This document shows, one piece after another, positions 1 through 9,220 of a stretch of DNA of 64,000 nt. The notes under the pieces were generated by a model that was not told the DNA's origin, ran no database searches, and saw only the letters and a list, made by a program, of their open reading frames with translations. This DNA comes from Candidatus Saccharibacteria bacterium oral taxon 488 (GTDB taxonomy: Bacteria; Patescibacteriota; Saccharimonadia; Saccharimonadales; Saccharimonadaceae). The position numbers and the translations under genes are program-made. The stretch is taken from contig CP040001.1 of assembly GCA_013100825.1 (NCBI GenBank), forward strand, positions 558,001 to 622,000, written 5' to 3'. Numbering within the stretch: the first letter of the stretch is position 1; every line of letters begins with the position of its first letter.

Positions 1-458
1 GCCACTCGTTCATGATATTCATTGACTGCCAGCACAAAGTTTTGTAATTCCTGCCCTTCGAGGTAGTTATACTGATAATTAGGCTGAATTTTCAAGATGC
101 CCTTCGGCTGCACCTCGTAGCGCGTCGTCAGTTCGTGGCGCTTGCCGTCCTTACTCATCACTTCTTCGTGCCAAATCCACGTCGTTTTATCGAGGTTAAA
201 GAATGTCCGCCGGACAACGTGGTCAGGCTTTTCACCAAAAATCGTTGCCCCAATTTCACTCTCCAGTTGAATCAGTTCGCGCTCAGTTAATTTCTTCAGT
301 GGCCGGTCCTTACGGGTAAGTCGCAGTAGCGAGCGCGTCGATTTCGGGACTTTTGGCGCCGAGGCGGCGTGAGCCGGCTTTACCGATTGAGATGAGCGTG
401 AAAGGCGTGTGTTATCCGCCAAGACGAGACCAAGGGCTTTTTTGAGAATCGTTGGCAT
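1..458 (-). CDS. hypothetical protein, C-terminus beyond window edge
   Basis: The reading frame stays open from an ATG at 458 to the window edge, giving 152 codons. The SD sequence is very strong (GAAAGGAGG, about 6 nt from the ATG) and contains the TGA stop of the upstream gene, so the two genes are translationally coupled. The N-terminal 60 residues are rich in Ser, Lys and Arg and look disordered. After that comes an ordered part with LTERELIQLESEIG and an aromatic-rich segment (WIWHEEV, QPNYQYNYLEG). I do not recognise the family. No signal peptide or membrane segment is visible in the part present. Confidence 0.75.
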   Translation of the reverse strand, partial: MPTILKKALGLVLADNTRLSRSSQSVKPAHAASAPKVPKSTRSLLRLTRKDRPLKKLTERELIQLESEIGATIFGEKPDHVVRRTFFNLDKTTWIWHEEVMSKDGKRHELTTRYEVQPKGILKIQPNYQYNYLEGQELQNFVLAVNEYHERV

Positions 459-461
459 AAA

Positions 462-833
462 TCACCTCCTTTCAGGCTGCTCGTCTATAATATTTCTATA
501 ATCCTTTGGCATGACGTCAGACGCTCTGAGTGTTCTTGCTGCATCTGTATTATAACCCACTCGATACTCCCCAATGAGCCGACCAATTGCTGTAACAGTT
601 TGCAAACATTCCTCAACCCAGCTCTCCAGTCTTCGTCGCTCCTCTAGCGATATCTTTGCCGGCTCGGCCGTATCAGCCACCACCTCGGCACTACCGCGCA
701 CCGCCGCTTCGGATAGACGCGGCGCCACTCGCTGTGATCGCTCTGGGTGTGCTTGCGTCGCCAAATCCAGCGCTTCGGCCCGCGCCTTTTGAATCGACAT
801 CATTTCTGTGATTGGTCTTGGCTGCTGATTCAT
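462..833 (-). CDS. small hypothetical protein (123 aa)
   Basis: I chose the ATG at 833 over an in-frame ATG at 857 because GGAGA lies 5 nt before it and the longer form would only extend into tatD. The protein is charged and probably soluble, with a helical central stretch (SLEERRRLESWVEECLQT) and no membrane segment. It starts inside the 3' end of tatD and ends within the SD of the next gene, so it belongs to a metG-tatD-hypothetical-hypothetical unit. Family unknown. Confidence 0.7.
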   Translation of the reverse strand: MNQQPRPITEMMSIQKARAEALDLATQAHPERSQRVAPRLSEAAVRGSAEVVADTAEPAKISLEERRRLESWVEECLQTVTAIGRLIGEYRVGYNTDAARTLRASDVMPKDYRNIIDEQPERR

Positions 834-846
834 TATCTCTCCACGT

Positions 847-1668
847 TTACAAGCCAAAAAGCTTTACCGTGTTATCGGTCGCTGCCTTTTCGAGGTCACG
901 AAGCACTAGCTTGCGCTCCGCCGCCCAATACTTTGCCACCAACTCCACATATTCTGGCTTATTCAGCTTACCACGAAATGGCTTCGGTGTCAAGAACGGC
1001 GCGTCGGTTTCTAGCAATAATCGTTCCAACGGAATGGAGGCGAATAATTCCTGCTGCGCTTGGTCTTTGGTGAACGTGCTAATGCCATTCAGGCCAACAT
1101 ACAACCCGCGCGCAAATCCCTTCTCCAAATTGAGGCACGTATCAGTAAAACTGTGCAGCACGCCGCGCACGCCATGAAAATTATCAAAAATTGGCCAAAA
1201 ATCATCCCACACTGATACTTGGCCAGCTGCACCATCACGAATGTGAAAGCTAACTGGCAAATCATAATCTATTGCCAGCTGCAGCTGCGCCTCCAGTGCC
1301 TGGATCTGCACATCGCGCGGACTGTGGTTGTAATAATAATCAAGCCCAATCTCGCCAATCGCCACAATTGGTGAATCCTCCGCTCTGGCCTTCAGTAGCC
1401 GCTCAACGTCGCCCCAGCCATCTTTGCTGTCGTGCGGATGAACGCCAACTGCCGCCCAAGTATAGTCGCGACTTGCGGCAAACTCCACTGCTTGTCGGCT
1501 GCTGCGCTGGTCGGTACCAACACAAATCATGCCGATACCCGCTGCAATTGACTGCTGGTATAATTCCTCGCGATTGTCCGTGAAAAATTCGGTATCGTGC
1601 AGATGACAATGCGAATCAATCAAGCGCAAATTTGCCGCTATATTACTCTCCGTTACTGGACTTACCAT
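847..1668 (-). CDS. tatD: TatD family metal-dependent deoxyribonuclease
   Basis: This is a 273-aa TIM-barrel metallohydrolase. The family ligands are all visible: His20 and His22 in DSHCHLH, Glu106 in GEIGLD, His142 in FHIRD, His172 in LHSF and Asp222 in ETDAPFLTP. TatD proteins are 3'-5' exodeoxyribonucleases linked to DNA repair. The start overlaps the metG stop (TAATG), and metG-tatD is a common bacterial gene pair. The first about 14 residues precede the usual family start, so initiation slightly downstream is possible. Confidence 0.93.
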   Translation of the reverse strand: MVSPVTESNIAANLRLIDSHCHLHDTEFFTDNREELYQQSIAAGIGMICVGTDQRSSRQAVEFAASRDYTWAAVGVHPHDSKDGWGDVERLLKARAEDSPIVAIGEIGLDYYYNHSPRDVQIQALEAQLQLAIDYDLPVSFHIRDGAAGQVSVWDDFWPIFDNFHGVRGVLHSFTDTCLNLEKGFARGLYVGLNGISTFTKDQAQQELFASIPLERLLLETDAPFLTPKPFRGKLNKPEYVELVAKYWAAERKLVLRDLEKAATDNTVKLFGL

Positions 1669-3179
1669 TACTTACCTTGAGTTTCTGCTTTTGGTGCGCG
1701 CGGATCAGGCGTATGGAGATGGAGACGCGGGAACAATGGCGTCAGCTGTGATGGCACGACACCGCTGGCAAACATGTCGTGAATTTTCTCGGCGGTTTGC
1801 GGCATAAATGGACGAAGCATATCAGACACTTGCAGTAATGTTCCGCAAGCATGCGCCAAAATCTCGCCCAAATGTGCTTCCGCCTCTGGATCCTTGGCGC
1901 GCTTTTTGGCAACTTGCCATGGTTGCACGCGCTCAATATATTGATTCAATGAACGGATAATCTGCCAAATCTCATCAATTGCTAGATTAAAGTTCAAAGA
2001 TTCCATATCAGCACGGTACGGCCCCATATCGTGTTCAGACTGCGGCGCATCGCCAATAACGCCGGCTTGATAACTCTGCACCATCTTTGCCACCCGCTGC
2101 ACCAAATTACCCAGGTCATTGCCCAGCTCGCCGTTGTAGGCCGCTTCAAATTTCTCCCAGGTAAAGTCACCGTCATCTTGCGTCGGCACATGACGCAGGA
2201 AATAATAGCGAAAGGCCTCAACGCCGTAGTGCGGGATGATGTCAGCTGGACCAATGCCATTACCGAGACTCTTGCTCATTTTAGTGCCGCCAACGTTGAT
2301 AAATCCGTGTACCAACAGCACCTTTGGCAGTGGCAAGTCCAGCGCCATTAACATCGCCGGCCAAATCCCGGCATGAAAACGAAGGATATCCTTGCCGATC
2401 ACCTGTACATCTGCCGGCCAAAACGCCTGCCATTCCTCAGCTCGATCAGGATAGCCGATGACCGTGATGTAATTGCTTAGCGCATCCAGCCAGACATACA
2501 TCACCTGCGTGTCATCGCCTGGTACTGGCACACCCCAGCTCAGGTTCTTACGCGGACGCGAAACCGACACATCTTTCAGTCCATCTTTCATCAATTCCAA
2601 AAACTCTTTTTTACGGAATTCAGGCACAATTTTCATCTTGTTTGATGCAATAGCCTGACGAATGTTCTCCGAAAATGCACTGGTTTTGAAATAATAATTT
2701 TCCTCACGCAGCCGCTGATATGGCGCCTGGTGATCAGGACAAATGCCATTATTTTCAGCCGCCTCCTTGTCAGTGACGAATGCCTCACAACCTTGGCAGT
2801 ACCAGCCCTCATACGTGTCTTTGTAAATATAGCCAGCCGCAGCCAGCTTCTGCCAAATATACTGCACCGCGCTAACGTGATGCGGGTCAGTCGTGCGGAT
2901 AAAATCGGTCGCCGAAATATTCAACTCAGCGATCATGTTCTGGAAATTGCCGTGCATTTGATCGACGTAAGCTTGCGGCGTCTGGTTTTGGCTGGCAGCC
3001 TTGGCAGCAATCTTATTGCCATGCTCATCCACACCCGTCTGAAAACGCACCTCGCGACCGTTTTGCCGCTGATACCGCGTCCAGACATCTGCCAACATAT
3101 AGTCCATGGCGTGCCCAATGTGCGGCAAACCGTTGACATAAGGAATAGCAGTAGTAATGTAGGCGTGTTGTTTAGTCAT
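1668..3179 (-). CDS. metG: methionyl-tRNA synthetase
   Basis: Charges tRNA-Met with methionine. From the ATG at 3179 the protein is 503 aa. The class I signature HIGH is at residues 20-23 and KMSKS at 300-304. A single zinc knuckle has ligands Cys128, Cys131, Cys147 and His150. There is no C-terminal tRNA-binding (EMAP-like) domain, so this is the short form. In-frame ATGs exist at 3188 and 3215, but a -10 box TACAAT lies exactly 7 nt before 3179, which fits a leaderless start there. It heads the metG-tatD unit. Confidence 0.95.
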   Translation of the reverse strand: MTKQHAYITTAIPYVNGLPHIGHAMDYMLADVWTRYQRQNGREVRFQTGVDEHGNKIAAKAASQNQTPQAYVDQMHGNFQNMIAELNISATDFIRTTDPHHVSAVQYIWQKLAAAGYIYKDTYEGWYCQGCEAFVTDKEAAENNGICPDHQAPYQRLREENYYFKTSAFSENIRQAIASNKMKIVPEFRKKEFLELMKDGLKDVSVSRPRKNLSWGVPVPGDDTQVMYVWLDALSNYITVIGYPDRAEEWQAFWPADVQVIGKDILRFHAGIWPAMLMALDLPLPKVLLVHGFINVGGTKMSKSLGNGIGPADIIPHYGVEAFRYYFLRHVPTQDDGDFTWEKFEAAYNGELGNDLGNLVQRVAKMVQSYQAGVIGDAPQSEHDMGPYRADMESLNFNLAIDEIWQIIRSLNQYIERVQPWQVAKKRAKDPEAEAHLGEILAHACGTLLQVSDMLRPFMPQTAEKIHDMFASGVVPSQLTPLFPRLHLHTPDPRAPKAETQGK

Positions 3180-3186
3180 GATACTC

Positions 3187-3192
3187 ATTGTA
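3187..3192 (-). promoter_or_regulatory. -10 box of metG, leaderless spacing
   Basis: TACAAT followed by 7 nt and then the metG ATG. No convincing -35 was seen. The same layout recurs at 16 other gene starts in the window. Confidence 0.55.
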
Positions 3193-3236
3193 TCATCATC
3201 TGGAACAATTTTCACCGATATGCGTTCGCCGAGGGC

Positions 3237-3977
3237 TCACCCGCGCATCATTGCTACTACTGCAATTCGCCCCGCCGTATCACCCGATGAGTGCGAAAAA
3301 TAATTTGGATTGTCCGCTGTATCAATTGGCGAAATGACAATATTATTAGCCGGAACGCCTGCCTGGACGGCCAACGAACGATTGAATCCTTGCATGTCCA
3401 GATAAATTCCGTCAGCCGTTTGACGGCAGAAATTTTGCCAATTCGTATCATTTGTATGATTAAAATAATCCATACGGTAATTTTTCTGGGTGATACTTGG
3501 CGACATCCAAATTTGCAAATCTTTTGCCTGACTACCACGCTCGGCAAAATACTGGACTGCCCTTGTCATCAACTGTGCGACCGTTGAATGTCGACCCAGA
3601 TGCGCCAACATCAGCGCCCGACGTTTTGGGTCATAAATGACCGTAGCGATACAGTCCGCCACTGGCAAAAATAAACCGACACCAGTCGCTTCGGTATATA
3701 ATGCGTCAGCAAAAATCCCCTCGCTGTTATATTTGACCGTATCAGACTCAGCAACTTCGGCGATATTATCAAACGTTTGTCCTTGGTCATATGAAACCAC
3801 TTGATAAACAACGTCGTCATACTTAACACCGATTTGATCGCAAAACCGCCGCCGATTTTCCAGCACCTCAGCTACGTGGCGACCGCGAATACGGTTGAGC
3901 ATGGTGCCGTCGTCTTTCGATGAAACCGCAATGAGCAGATTAGAGGGAAAACACGTCGGCTGATCTGCTGTAATCAT
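3237..3977 (-). CDS. PgeF/YfiH (DUF152) family protein with altered metal site
   Basis: A 246-aa protein with the fold signature of the YfiH/PgeF peptidoglycan-editing, laccase-like family: ADC with Cys109, then LAHLGRHS with His126, and a C-terminal NYFSHSSGDTAGR that matches the usual ending. The third metal ligand of the family, a His in a QVH motif, is not seen; the equivalent region reads YQVVSYDQG. Activity may therefore be altered. I chose the ATG at 3977 because it overlaps the rsmA stop as ATGA; a GTG at 3989 is the alternative. Confidence 0.75.
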   Translation of the reverse strand: MITADQPTCFPSNLLIAVSSKDDGTMLNRIRGRHVAEVLENRRRFCDQIGVKYDDVVYQVVSYDQGQTFDNIAEVAESDTVKYNSEGIFADALYTEATGVGLFLPVADCIATVIYDPKRRALMLAHLGRHSTVAQLMTRAVQYFAERGSQAKDLQIWMSPSITQKNYRMDYFNHTNDTNWQNFCRQTADGIYLDMQGFNRSLAVQAGVPANNIVISPIDTADNPNYFSHSSGDTAGRIAVVAMMRG

Positions 3978-4762
3978 TGCGTCCGCCACTCACTCAGTAG
4001 CCGCCGCCAATCGTCAATCGCCAAATCTTCGGCACGGACACCAGGTGAAATACTAGCCGTTTTCAGCAACTGTTCGGCGGTGTCTTTACTAACACCCAGT
4101 CCACCGCTCAGACTGGAACGTAGCTTCTTACGCTTGGCCGAAAAACCGGCTTTGACGATGCGGAAAAAATCTTTTTGGTCTTCAGAATCGACTAGTGGTT
4201 CGGTGCGGGTTCTCAATATCACCACCTGTGAATCAACTTTTGGCGGCGGCGTGAAAAATTGCCGCGGCACTTCAATGTCGAGTTCTGCCTCGGCAAAAAT
4301 CTGGGCACTCACTGCCAAAATACTCATCTCACCAGGCTCCGCCGCGATGCGCTGGGCGACTTCTTTCTGTACCAACAGTACCGCCAAACTTGGTTTATTT
4401 TCCGCCGTCATCAACTTCTCGACAATTTTACTAGTGATATAGTAGGGCACATTAGCGACCGCTTTATAACCAGCTGGTAGTTGGTTCAAATCAAATTGCA
4501 AAATATCTTCATTGATCACTTCCAGGTTTTTACCAGGAAATTGCCCCGGCAACTTGCGTGCCAAATCCGCGTCAAACTCCACCGCCACCACGCGCCCGGC
4601 TCGCGCTAACAATCGACTAGTCAACGTGCCAAGTCCCGGCCCAATTTCCAACACCACATCATCCCCACCAAGTTCCGCCGCCTCGGCGATCTCCGCCAAA
4701 ATCTCTGGGTCGCGCAGCCAATGCTGGCCTAATTCTTTTTTCGGCCCACGAGCTGACGCCAT
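3974..4762 (-). CDS. rsmA: 16S rRNA (A1518/A1519) dimethyltransferase
   Basis: Dimethylates two adjacent adenines in the 3' helix of 16S rRNA using S-adenosylmethionine. The 262-aa protein shows the entry motif KKELGQHWL, the SAM-binding loop EIGPGLG at 39-45, VEFD at 61-64, and the catalytic NVPYY at 104-108. The C-terminal helical domain is present. The ATG directly abuts the TAG stop of the preceding G5 protein gene (TAGATG), and the 3' end couples to the PgeF-like gene. Confidence 0.95.
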   Translation of the reverse strand: MASARGPKKELGQHWLRDPEILAEIAEAAELGGDDVVLEIGPGLGTLTSRLLARAGRVVAVEFDADLARKLPGQFPGKNLEVINEDILQFDLNQLPAGYKAVANVPYYITSKIVEKLMTAENKPSLAVLLVQKEVAQRIAAEPGEMSILAVSAQIFAEAELDIEVPRQFFTPPPKVDSQVVILRTRTEPLVDSEDQKDFFRIVKAGFSAKRKKLRSSLSGGLGVSKDTAEQLLKTASISPGVRAEDLAIDDWRRLLSEWRTQ

Positions 4763-5824
4763 CTAACGTCCGTCCCCATTCGTCCAGTCAGTCGCCAAAT
4801 CAAACCCATGCGGATGCCGCGTCGCAAAACCGCCAGTATCATACACTTTGCCAGGGCCCATGCTAGTTTCTACCACTGAGCAGCGCGGATAATTACCGTA
4901 ATTTGCCGCTACTAAAATATAACCGTCCTTATCCACCTTGGCACCATCCGCCCGCACCGTGTAGCCACCGCCGCCGCACGCATTGATGACAACATTCATC
5001 GGTAAATCGTAGTAGGTCTCGCGGTGTGCCACGCCGCGTGAATCAGTAAAGATATGCGCACCCTTTGACTTCGTCAATGGATTTTTTAGCTTGGTGCCGA
5101 TCACTTCGATTTGCTTTTTGGGCTGTTTGCTGATACGGCTACTTATTTCCTTACGGCTAATCTCAACACCGCGCTCGGCCTGAGCCTGGTAAGTCACGGT
5201 ACGAATACCCTTTTCGCCCAACTGCTTAATCTCCTTGAAACCAATTGGCTGATTCGCATCCTTGATCTGCTCCACTGGGAAGTCAATGTCAACCTCCTCG
5301 GTCACTGTTCGCAGCGGCGCACGGGTAATGTTCATCAGCACGTTTGTCCCATCCAGCAGCATATTATCGCTCGTCATAAATTCAACCTTGTCCTCGACAT
5401 ATAGCGTGATCCCCGCCGCTTTGGCAATTCGCTGCGGCGTCTGCTCCGCTGTGGTAATATGTGAACGCCGCGACCCATCAATGATCGTCACCGGCCGGGC
5501 CCGGAAAATCGTTACTGTAAATGTCGTCCCTGTTAGCTCGAGGTCAATATTTGGCTCAACTGCGTCACGCGTTTCATCGACCGTCACCCGCGCCAACTGT
5601 AACGCCTGGCGTACCGTACGCGCTCGAGTCATGATCGTCTGCTCACGACCACGGTCACGAATTGTTACAAGCCGCTCCGCTGACGATTGGGCATGATTAT
5701 CTTGTGCTTGGGCAGGCTGGGCCACTAATAAACCAACTACACCAGTCACAAGAACCATGAGACAACTTAGCAAAACGACCGGCCGCCAGCCTTTCTCCAT
5801 GTGCCATTTCCACCAGTTCATCAT
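4763..5824 (-). CDS. exported DUF348/G5/3D-barrel cell-wall protein
   Basis: A 353-aa exported protein. A hydrophobic signal at about 16-40 ends in AQPAQAQ, a likely cleavage region. Two DUF348 ubiquitin-like repeats follow (about 55-160), then a G5 domain (about 165-245). The C-terminal domain ends with VYDTGG and GFDLATDW, the signature of the 3D/MltA-like double-psi barrel. This architecture is that of YabE/resuscitation-promoting-factor-like proteins that remodel peptidoglycan. Four cysteines sit in the barrel half. Substrate and host target are unknown; for an epibiont, action on its own or its host's wall is possible. Confidence 0.85.
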   Translation of the reverse strand: MMNWWKWHMEKGWRPVVLLSCLMVLVTGVVGLLVAQPAQAQDNHAQSSAERLVTIRDRGREQTIMTRARTVRQALQLARVTVDETRDAVEPNIDLELTGTTFTVTIFRARPVTIIDGSRRSHITTAEQTPQRIAKAAGITLYVEDKVEFMTSDNMLLDGTNVLMNITRAPLRTVTEEVDIDFPVEQIKDANQPIGFKEIKQLGEKGIRTVTYQAQAERGVEISRKEISSRISKQPKKQIEVIGTKLKNPLTKSKGAHIFTDSRGVAHRETYYDLPMNVVINACGGGGYTVRADGAKVDKDGYILVAANYGNYPRCSVVETSMGPGKVYDTGGFATRHPHGFDLATDWTNGDGR

Positions 5825-5852
5825 TCTGCTCTAATACCTAATTAACGGACGT

Positions 5853-5858
5853 ATTATA
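5853..5858 (-). promoter_or_regulatory. extended -10 promoter of the DUF348/3D gene
   Basis: TGGTATAAT, with TATAAT at these positions, 28 nt upstream of the ATG at 5824. The -35 is weak. The resulting mRNA would have a short leader of about 22 nt. Confidence 0.6.
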
Positions 5859-5878
5859 CCATATTTATCTAATAATTA

Positions 5879-7078
5879 CTAGTACCACCCTCTGGCCTTG
5901 CTATGCGCTACCGCTTTCTCCCATGAACCATATCGCCCCATCACGTAACCATGCATCCAATTCAGCGAATCGACTGGGTTAAGCGGATTTCCTGGCACTT
6001 TACTACATGGCAACGCCTGTGCGAGACCGCAGGCGCCACTCCGGCTGCGAGCATTTGGATTCCAGCCGCTTTCTTTCTGCACCAGCCACTCGGCATAACC
6101 CCATTGGTCACGCGGGACGTTTGACGAAGATAGCCACTGATCTTTGTTGCCGCCACCAGTATATGGCATAGCGGCATTCTTTGTGCCGATAATTTCAATT
6201 TGTTTTTTAGGCTGTTTTGTTACCTGACTAGCAAGCTCCCGACGACTCACCTCCTTACCATTTTGCACCTCAATCTCATAAGTCACCATCCGCCGGCCCT
6301 TTTCGCCCGCTTCTTTCACCTCCTTGTGGCCCGTCTCGCGATTGGCATCCCGTACTGTCTCAATCGGAAAAGCGACATCTTCATCAGTTGTAATTGTCTG
6401 CTTACCGTTGCGCCAAACATCCAGCCGCATGCCACTAGTAATCGGCGCCTCGAGCGGCATTGATACGGTATCGTTACTGGCCAGCTGGACATGCTTTTCC
6501 TTGAGCAGTGCGCCAACGGTTTTCGCGTGGGTGCGCACTTCAGCCAGAGACCCGTAGAGATTGAGCTGGAGTGGCGTGGCCCGCTTGATGGTCAAGACTG
6601 CATTCGTGCCGCTAGCAACCACGTTTTCGGCGGCATGAATATCGACGATATCCTCGCTATAGAGTTTAATCCCCGCCGCTTTGGCAATCGCCGCCGGGGT
6701 TTGCTCCGCCGTAGTTAGGCGAATACGCGCCTGGCCATCGACTACCGTCACCGGTCGAGCCCGAAAAATATTAACGTTATATGAACTAGCGACCAGCTCT
6801 TCATCAAGTGCTGGCTCCACTACATCTCGCCGCTCGTCAACCTCAATCCGCGCCGCCTTCAGTGCCCCGCGCACCGTTTTTGCCCGAGTGATAATTGTTT
6901 TCTCGACTCCCTTATCATAGACGCTCATCAGACGCTGGCCGTCGCTCCGTGATGGACGCTCGGTACCCTGCGCCAGTGCAGCATCCGCTAGGTGGATCAA
7001 TGTCACTCCAAGCACGAGCAAACCGATCAATAGAAAAATCTTCTTTGAGTGGTAGCGAATAGATAAACTCTTTTCCAT
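5879..7078 (-). CDS. exported DUF348/G5 protein with lysozyme-like C-terminus (Rpf-like)
   Basis: From the ATG at 7078 the protein is 399 aa. It has an N-terminal membrane anchor or signal (about 13-37), three DUF348-like repeats, a G5 domain with ETGHKEVKEAGEKG, and a C-terminal domain starting near WAEWLVQKESGWNPNA-type residues (WGYAEWLVQKESGWNP) with SGACGLAQALP, as in transglycosylase/Rpf and aggregation-promoting-factor domains. The Glu in KESGW is the likely catalytic acid. It is tandem with, and related to, the previous gene but carries a different terminal enzyme. An in-frame ATG at 7102 would leave almost no leader. Confidence 0.85.
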   Translation of the reverse strand: MEKSLSIRYHSKKIFLLIGLLVLGVTLIHLADAALAQGTERPSRSDGQRLMSVYDKGVEKTIITRAKTVRGALKAARIEVDERRDVVEPALDEELVASSYNVNIFRARPVTVVDGQARIRLTTAEQTPAAIAKAAGIKLYSEDIVDIHAAENVVASGTNAVLTIKRATPLQLNLYGSLAEVRTHAKTVGALLKEKHVQLASNDTVSMPLEAPITSGMRLDVWRNGKQTITTDEDVAFPIETVRDANRETGHKEVKEAGEKGRRMVTYEIEVQNGKEVSRRELASQVTKQPKKQIEIIGTKNAAMPYTGGGNKDQWLSSSNVPRDQWGYAEWLVQKESGWNPNARSRSGACGLAQALPCSKVPGNPLNPVDSLNWMHGYVMGRYGSWEKAVAHSKARGWY

Positions 7079-7114
7079 AATCTCGCTCGTGGACAGCGCC
7101 ACAAACTGCTATGT

Positions 7115-7120
7115 ATTATA
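7115..7120 (-). promoter_or_regulatory. -10 box of the Rpf-like gene
   Basis: TATAAT just before the uvrD stop codon region (the uvrD stop is at 7121-7123). Its distance to the ATG at 7078 (36 nt) supports that start over 7102. Confidence 0.55.
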
Positions 7121-9220
7121 TCAAATTTTCTCTAATCTGGCGAATTCTATATTAAGCTTCTTCGTATTACCATCATCAAATTGCACCGTCACCGCCATCC
7201 CGTCAACGTCCACCACTTCGCCCGCACCAAATTGTGGGCTTCGCACGCGGTCACCCATCTCTAGACCTATATCATCAGCATAAAACACGTCATCAGCTGG
7301 CGGCGCAGCAGGCGTATCCAGGCCACCGATCATCAGCCCCATCTCATCGAGAAATCGCGACGGTAGATTATAGCCGATCTGACCAAACTGCGTCCGTGAA
7401 CTAGCACAGGTCACAAACAGCACCTCTCGGGCCCGCGTAATCCCCACGTAGCAGAGGCGACGCTCCTCCTCAACGTCATCCGCTTTGCCACTGTCAAATA
7501 CCCGCGCGTGCGGCAAGATCCCCTCCTCCAAGCCAGTCATAAACACCACCGGAAACTCCAGGCCCTTCGCAGCGTGCAGCGTCATCAAGGTAACCTGCTG
7601 ATCCGCTTGGCCATCGCTTGATGACATCAACGCCATGTCTTCGAGGAATGTCGATACATCAGCATAGGCGCGCGCCTCAGCTACTAAAACACCGAGGTTT
7701 TCCAGCCGCTCTTCGGCCTGCACACTGCCATCATTTACCGCCTCACTGTAGCCAGTCTGCTCAATAATTTGTTCGATAACCTCGGCCGGTGCGCCATTCA
7801 GTAATTGTTGTAATTTTTGCAGCAATTGACCGAATGCCCGCAGTGACTGCTTGGCGCGAGCAGTCAAACTTTCGGCCTCATCAACCGCCACCAGCCCTTC
7901 AATAATATTCCGACCCGATTGATCGGCCCAGTCGAGAAATTTCGCCACGCTCACCGCGCCGATGCCACGCTTTGGTAGATTGACGATTCGCGTGAAGCTA
8001 ACGCGGTCACTGGGTTGATATAGCAACCTGAGATAAGCCAGTACATCCTTGACGACTGCTCGATCCAGAAACCGCAGACCACCCACAATTTTGTAGGGGA
8101 TGTGCCGTTGACGCAGCGCGCGCTCTATGGCGTAGCTCTGGGCATTGGTGCGGTACAGTACCGCTATGTCGCTATAGGCTCGGCCCATCCCAGCCTGGCG
8201 GTAAATTTCATCGGCCACTGCTTGCGCCTCCTCAGCCTCGCTGTACAGTTGCCATAATTGCGGTGTCATCCCGCCAACTGCTTCTGTCCACAGGTTCTTG
8301 TCGGTGCGCTGGGTGTTATGTTGGATTAAGTTATTTGCCACCGTTAAAATCGCGCCCGTTGAACGATAATTTTGCTCTAGTTTAATCACTGCCGCGCCCG
8401 GAAAGTCACGCTCAAAATGAAGAATATTGGTATAATCCGCGCCGCGAAAACTATAAATTGATTGCGCATCATCACCGACCACACAGAGGTTGCGCTCTGG
8501 ACCGACTAGCAGCTTGATCAGCGCGTACTGCACCGCGTTGGTATCCTGATACTCGTCGATGAGAATGTGGCGAAATTGCTGCTGCCATTTGTGGCGAATG
8601 TCAAGCGAATGGCGCAGTAGCTCCACCGTCTTGAGCAATAAATCATCAAAATCGAGCGCCCCAGCCCGGTGCATAGCGGCCTCGTATGCAGCAAGCAATT
8701 CGGCAATTTGCTGTTTAACGGGGCCGACCGCCTGCATCATATACTCATCGGGTGAAAGCATGTCATTTTTTGCCGCAGAAATAGCCGCAGCGATACGGCG
8801 CGGCTTGATATCGCGATCAGTCAGCCCGCGCGATTTCATCAACTGTTTGATGAGGCCCAGCCGATCATCTTCATCATAAATAATAAAATTACGACCGAGG
8901 CCAATTGACATCCCGTCTATCCTCAGTAGCCGCACACATATGCTATGAAATGTCCCCATCCACGGCATGAAGCGTCGATCCGAGGCGTCTTCACCCAGCA
9001 TGTCAGCCAAGCGCTGGCGCATCTCTCGAGCAGCCTTGTTGGTGAAGGTTACCGCCAAGATGCGGCTGGGAAAAATTCCTCGCTCCCTGATCAGATAGGC
9101 GATGCGGTACGTCAAGGTTTTTGTCTTACCACTCCCCGCTCCCGCTAAAATAAGCAACGGCCCGCCATCATGCTGGACGGCTCGCCGCTGTTCGGGGTTG
9201 AGTTCAGATAGGATGTCCAT
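7121..9220 (-). CDS. pcrA: UvrD/PcrA-type DNA helicase
   Basis: A 699-aa superfamily 1A 3'-5' helicase for DNA repair and replication-conflict resolution. Visible motifs are the Q-motif LNPEQRRAV, Walker A AGAGSGKT (26-33), motif Ia TFTNKAAREMRQR, Walker B DEYQDTN (222-228), motif III GDDAQSIYSFRGA, LEQNYRS, and motif V/VI TLHAAKGLEF and VGITRA. The C-terminus carries a Tudor-like KOW segment (GDRVRSPQFGAGEVVDVDG), as in PcrA. The ATG overlaps the stop of the upstream gene (TAATG). PcrA versus UvrD cannot be separated further from sequence alone. Confidence 0.95.
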   Translation of the reverse strand: MDILSELNPEQRRAVQHDGGPLLILAGAGSGKTKTLTYRIAYLIRERGIFPSRILAVTFTNKAAREMRQRLADMLGEDASDRRFMPWMGTFHSICVRLLRIDGMSIGLGRNFIIYDEDDRLGLIKQLMKSRGLTDRDIKPRRIAAAISAAKNDMLSPDEYMMQAVGPVKQQIAELLAAYEAAMHRAGALDFDDLLLKTVELLRHSLDIRHKWQQQFRHILIDEYQDTNAVQYALIKLLVGPERNLCVVGDDAQSIYSFRGADYTNILHFERDFPGAAVIKLEQNYRSTGAILTVANNLIQHNTQRTDKNLWTEAVGGMTPQLWQLYSEAEEAQAVADEIYRQAGMGRAYSDIAVLYRTNAQSYAIERALRQRHIPYKIVGGLRFLDRAVVKDVLAYLRLLYQPSDRVSFTRIVNLPKRGIGAVSVAKFLDWADQSGRNIIEGLVAVDEAESLTARAKQSLRAFGQLLQKLQQLLNGAPAEVIEQIIEQTGYSEAVNDGSVQAEERLENLGVLVAEARAYADVSTFLEDMALMSSSDGQADQQVTLMTLHAAKGLEFPVVFMTGLEEGILPHARVFDSGKADDVEEERRLCYVGITRAREVLFVTCASSRTQFGQIGYNLPSRFLDEMGLMIGGLDTPAAPPADDVFYADDIGLEMGDRVRSPQFGAGEVVDVDGMAVTVQFDDGNTKKLNIEFARLEKI

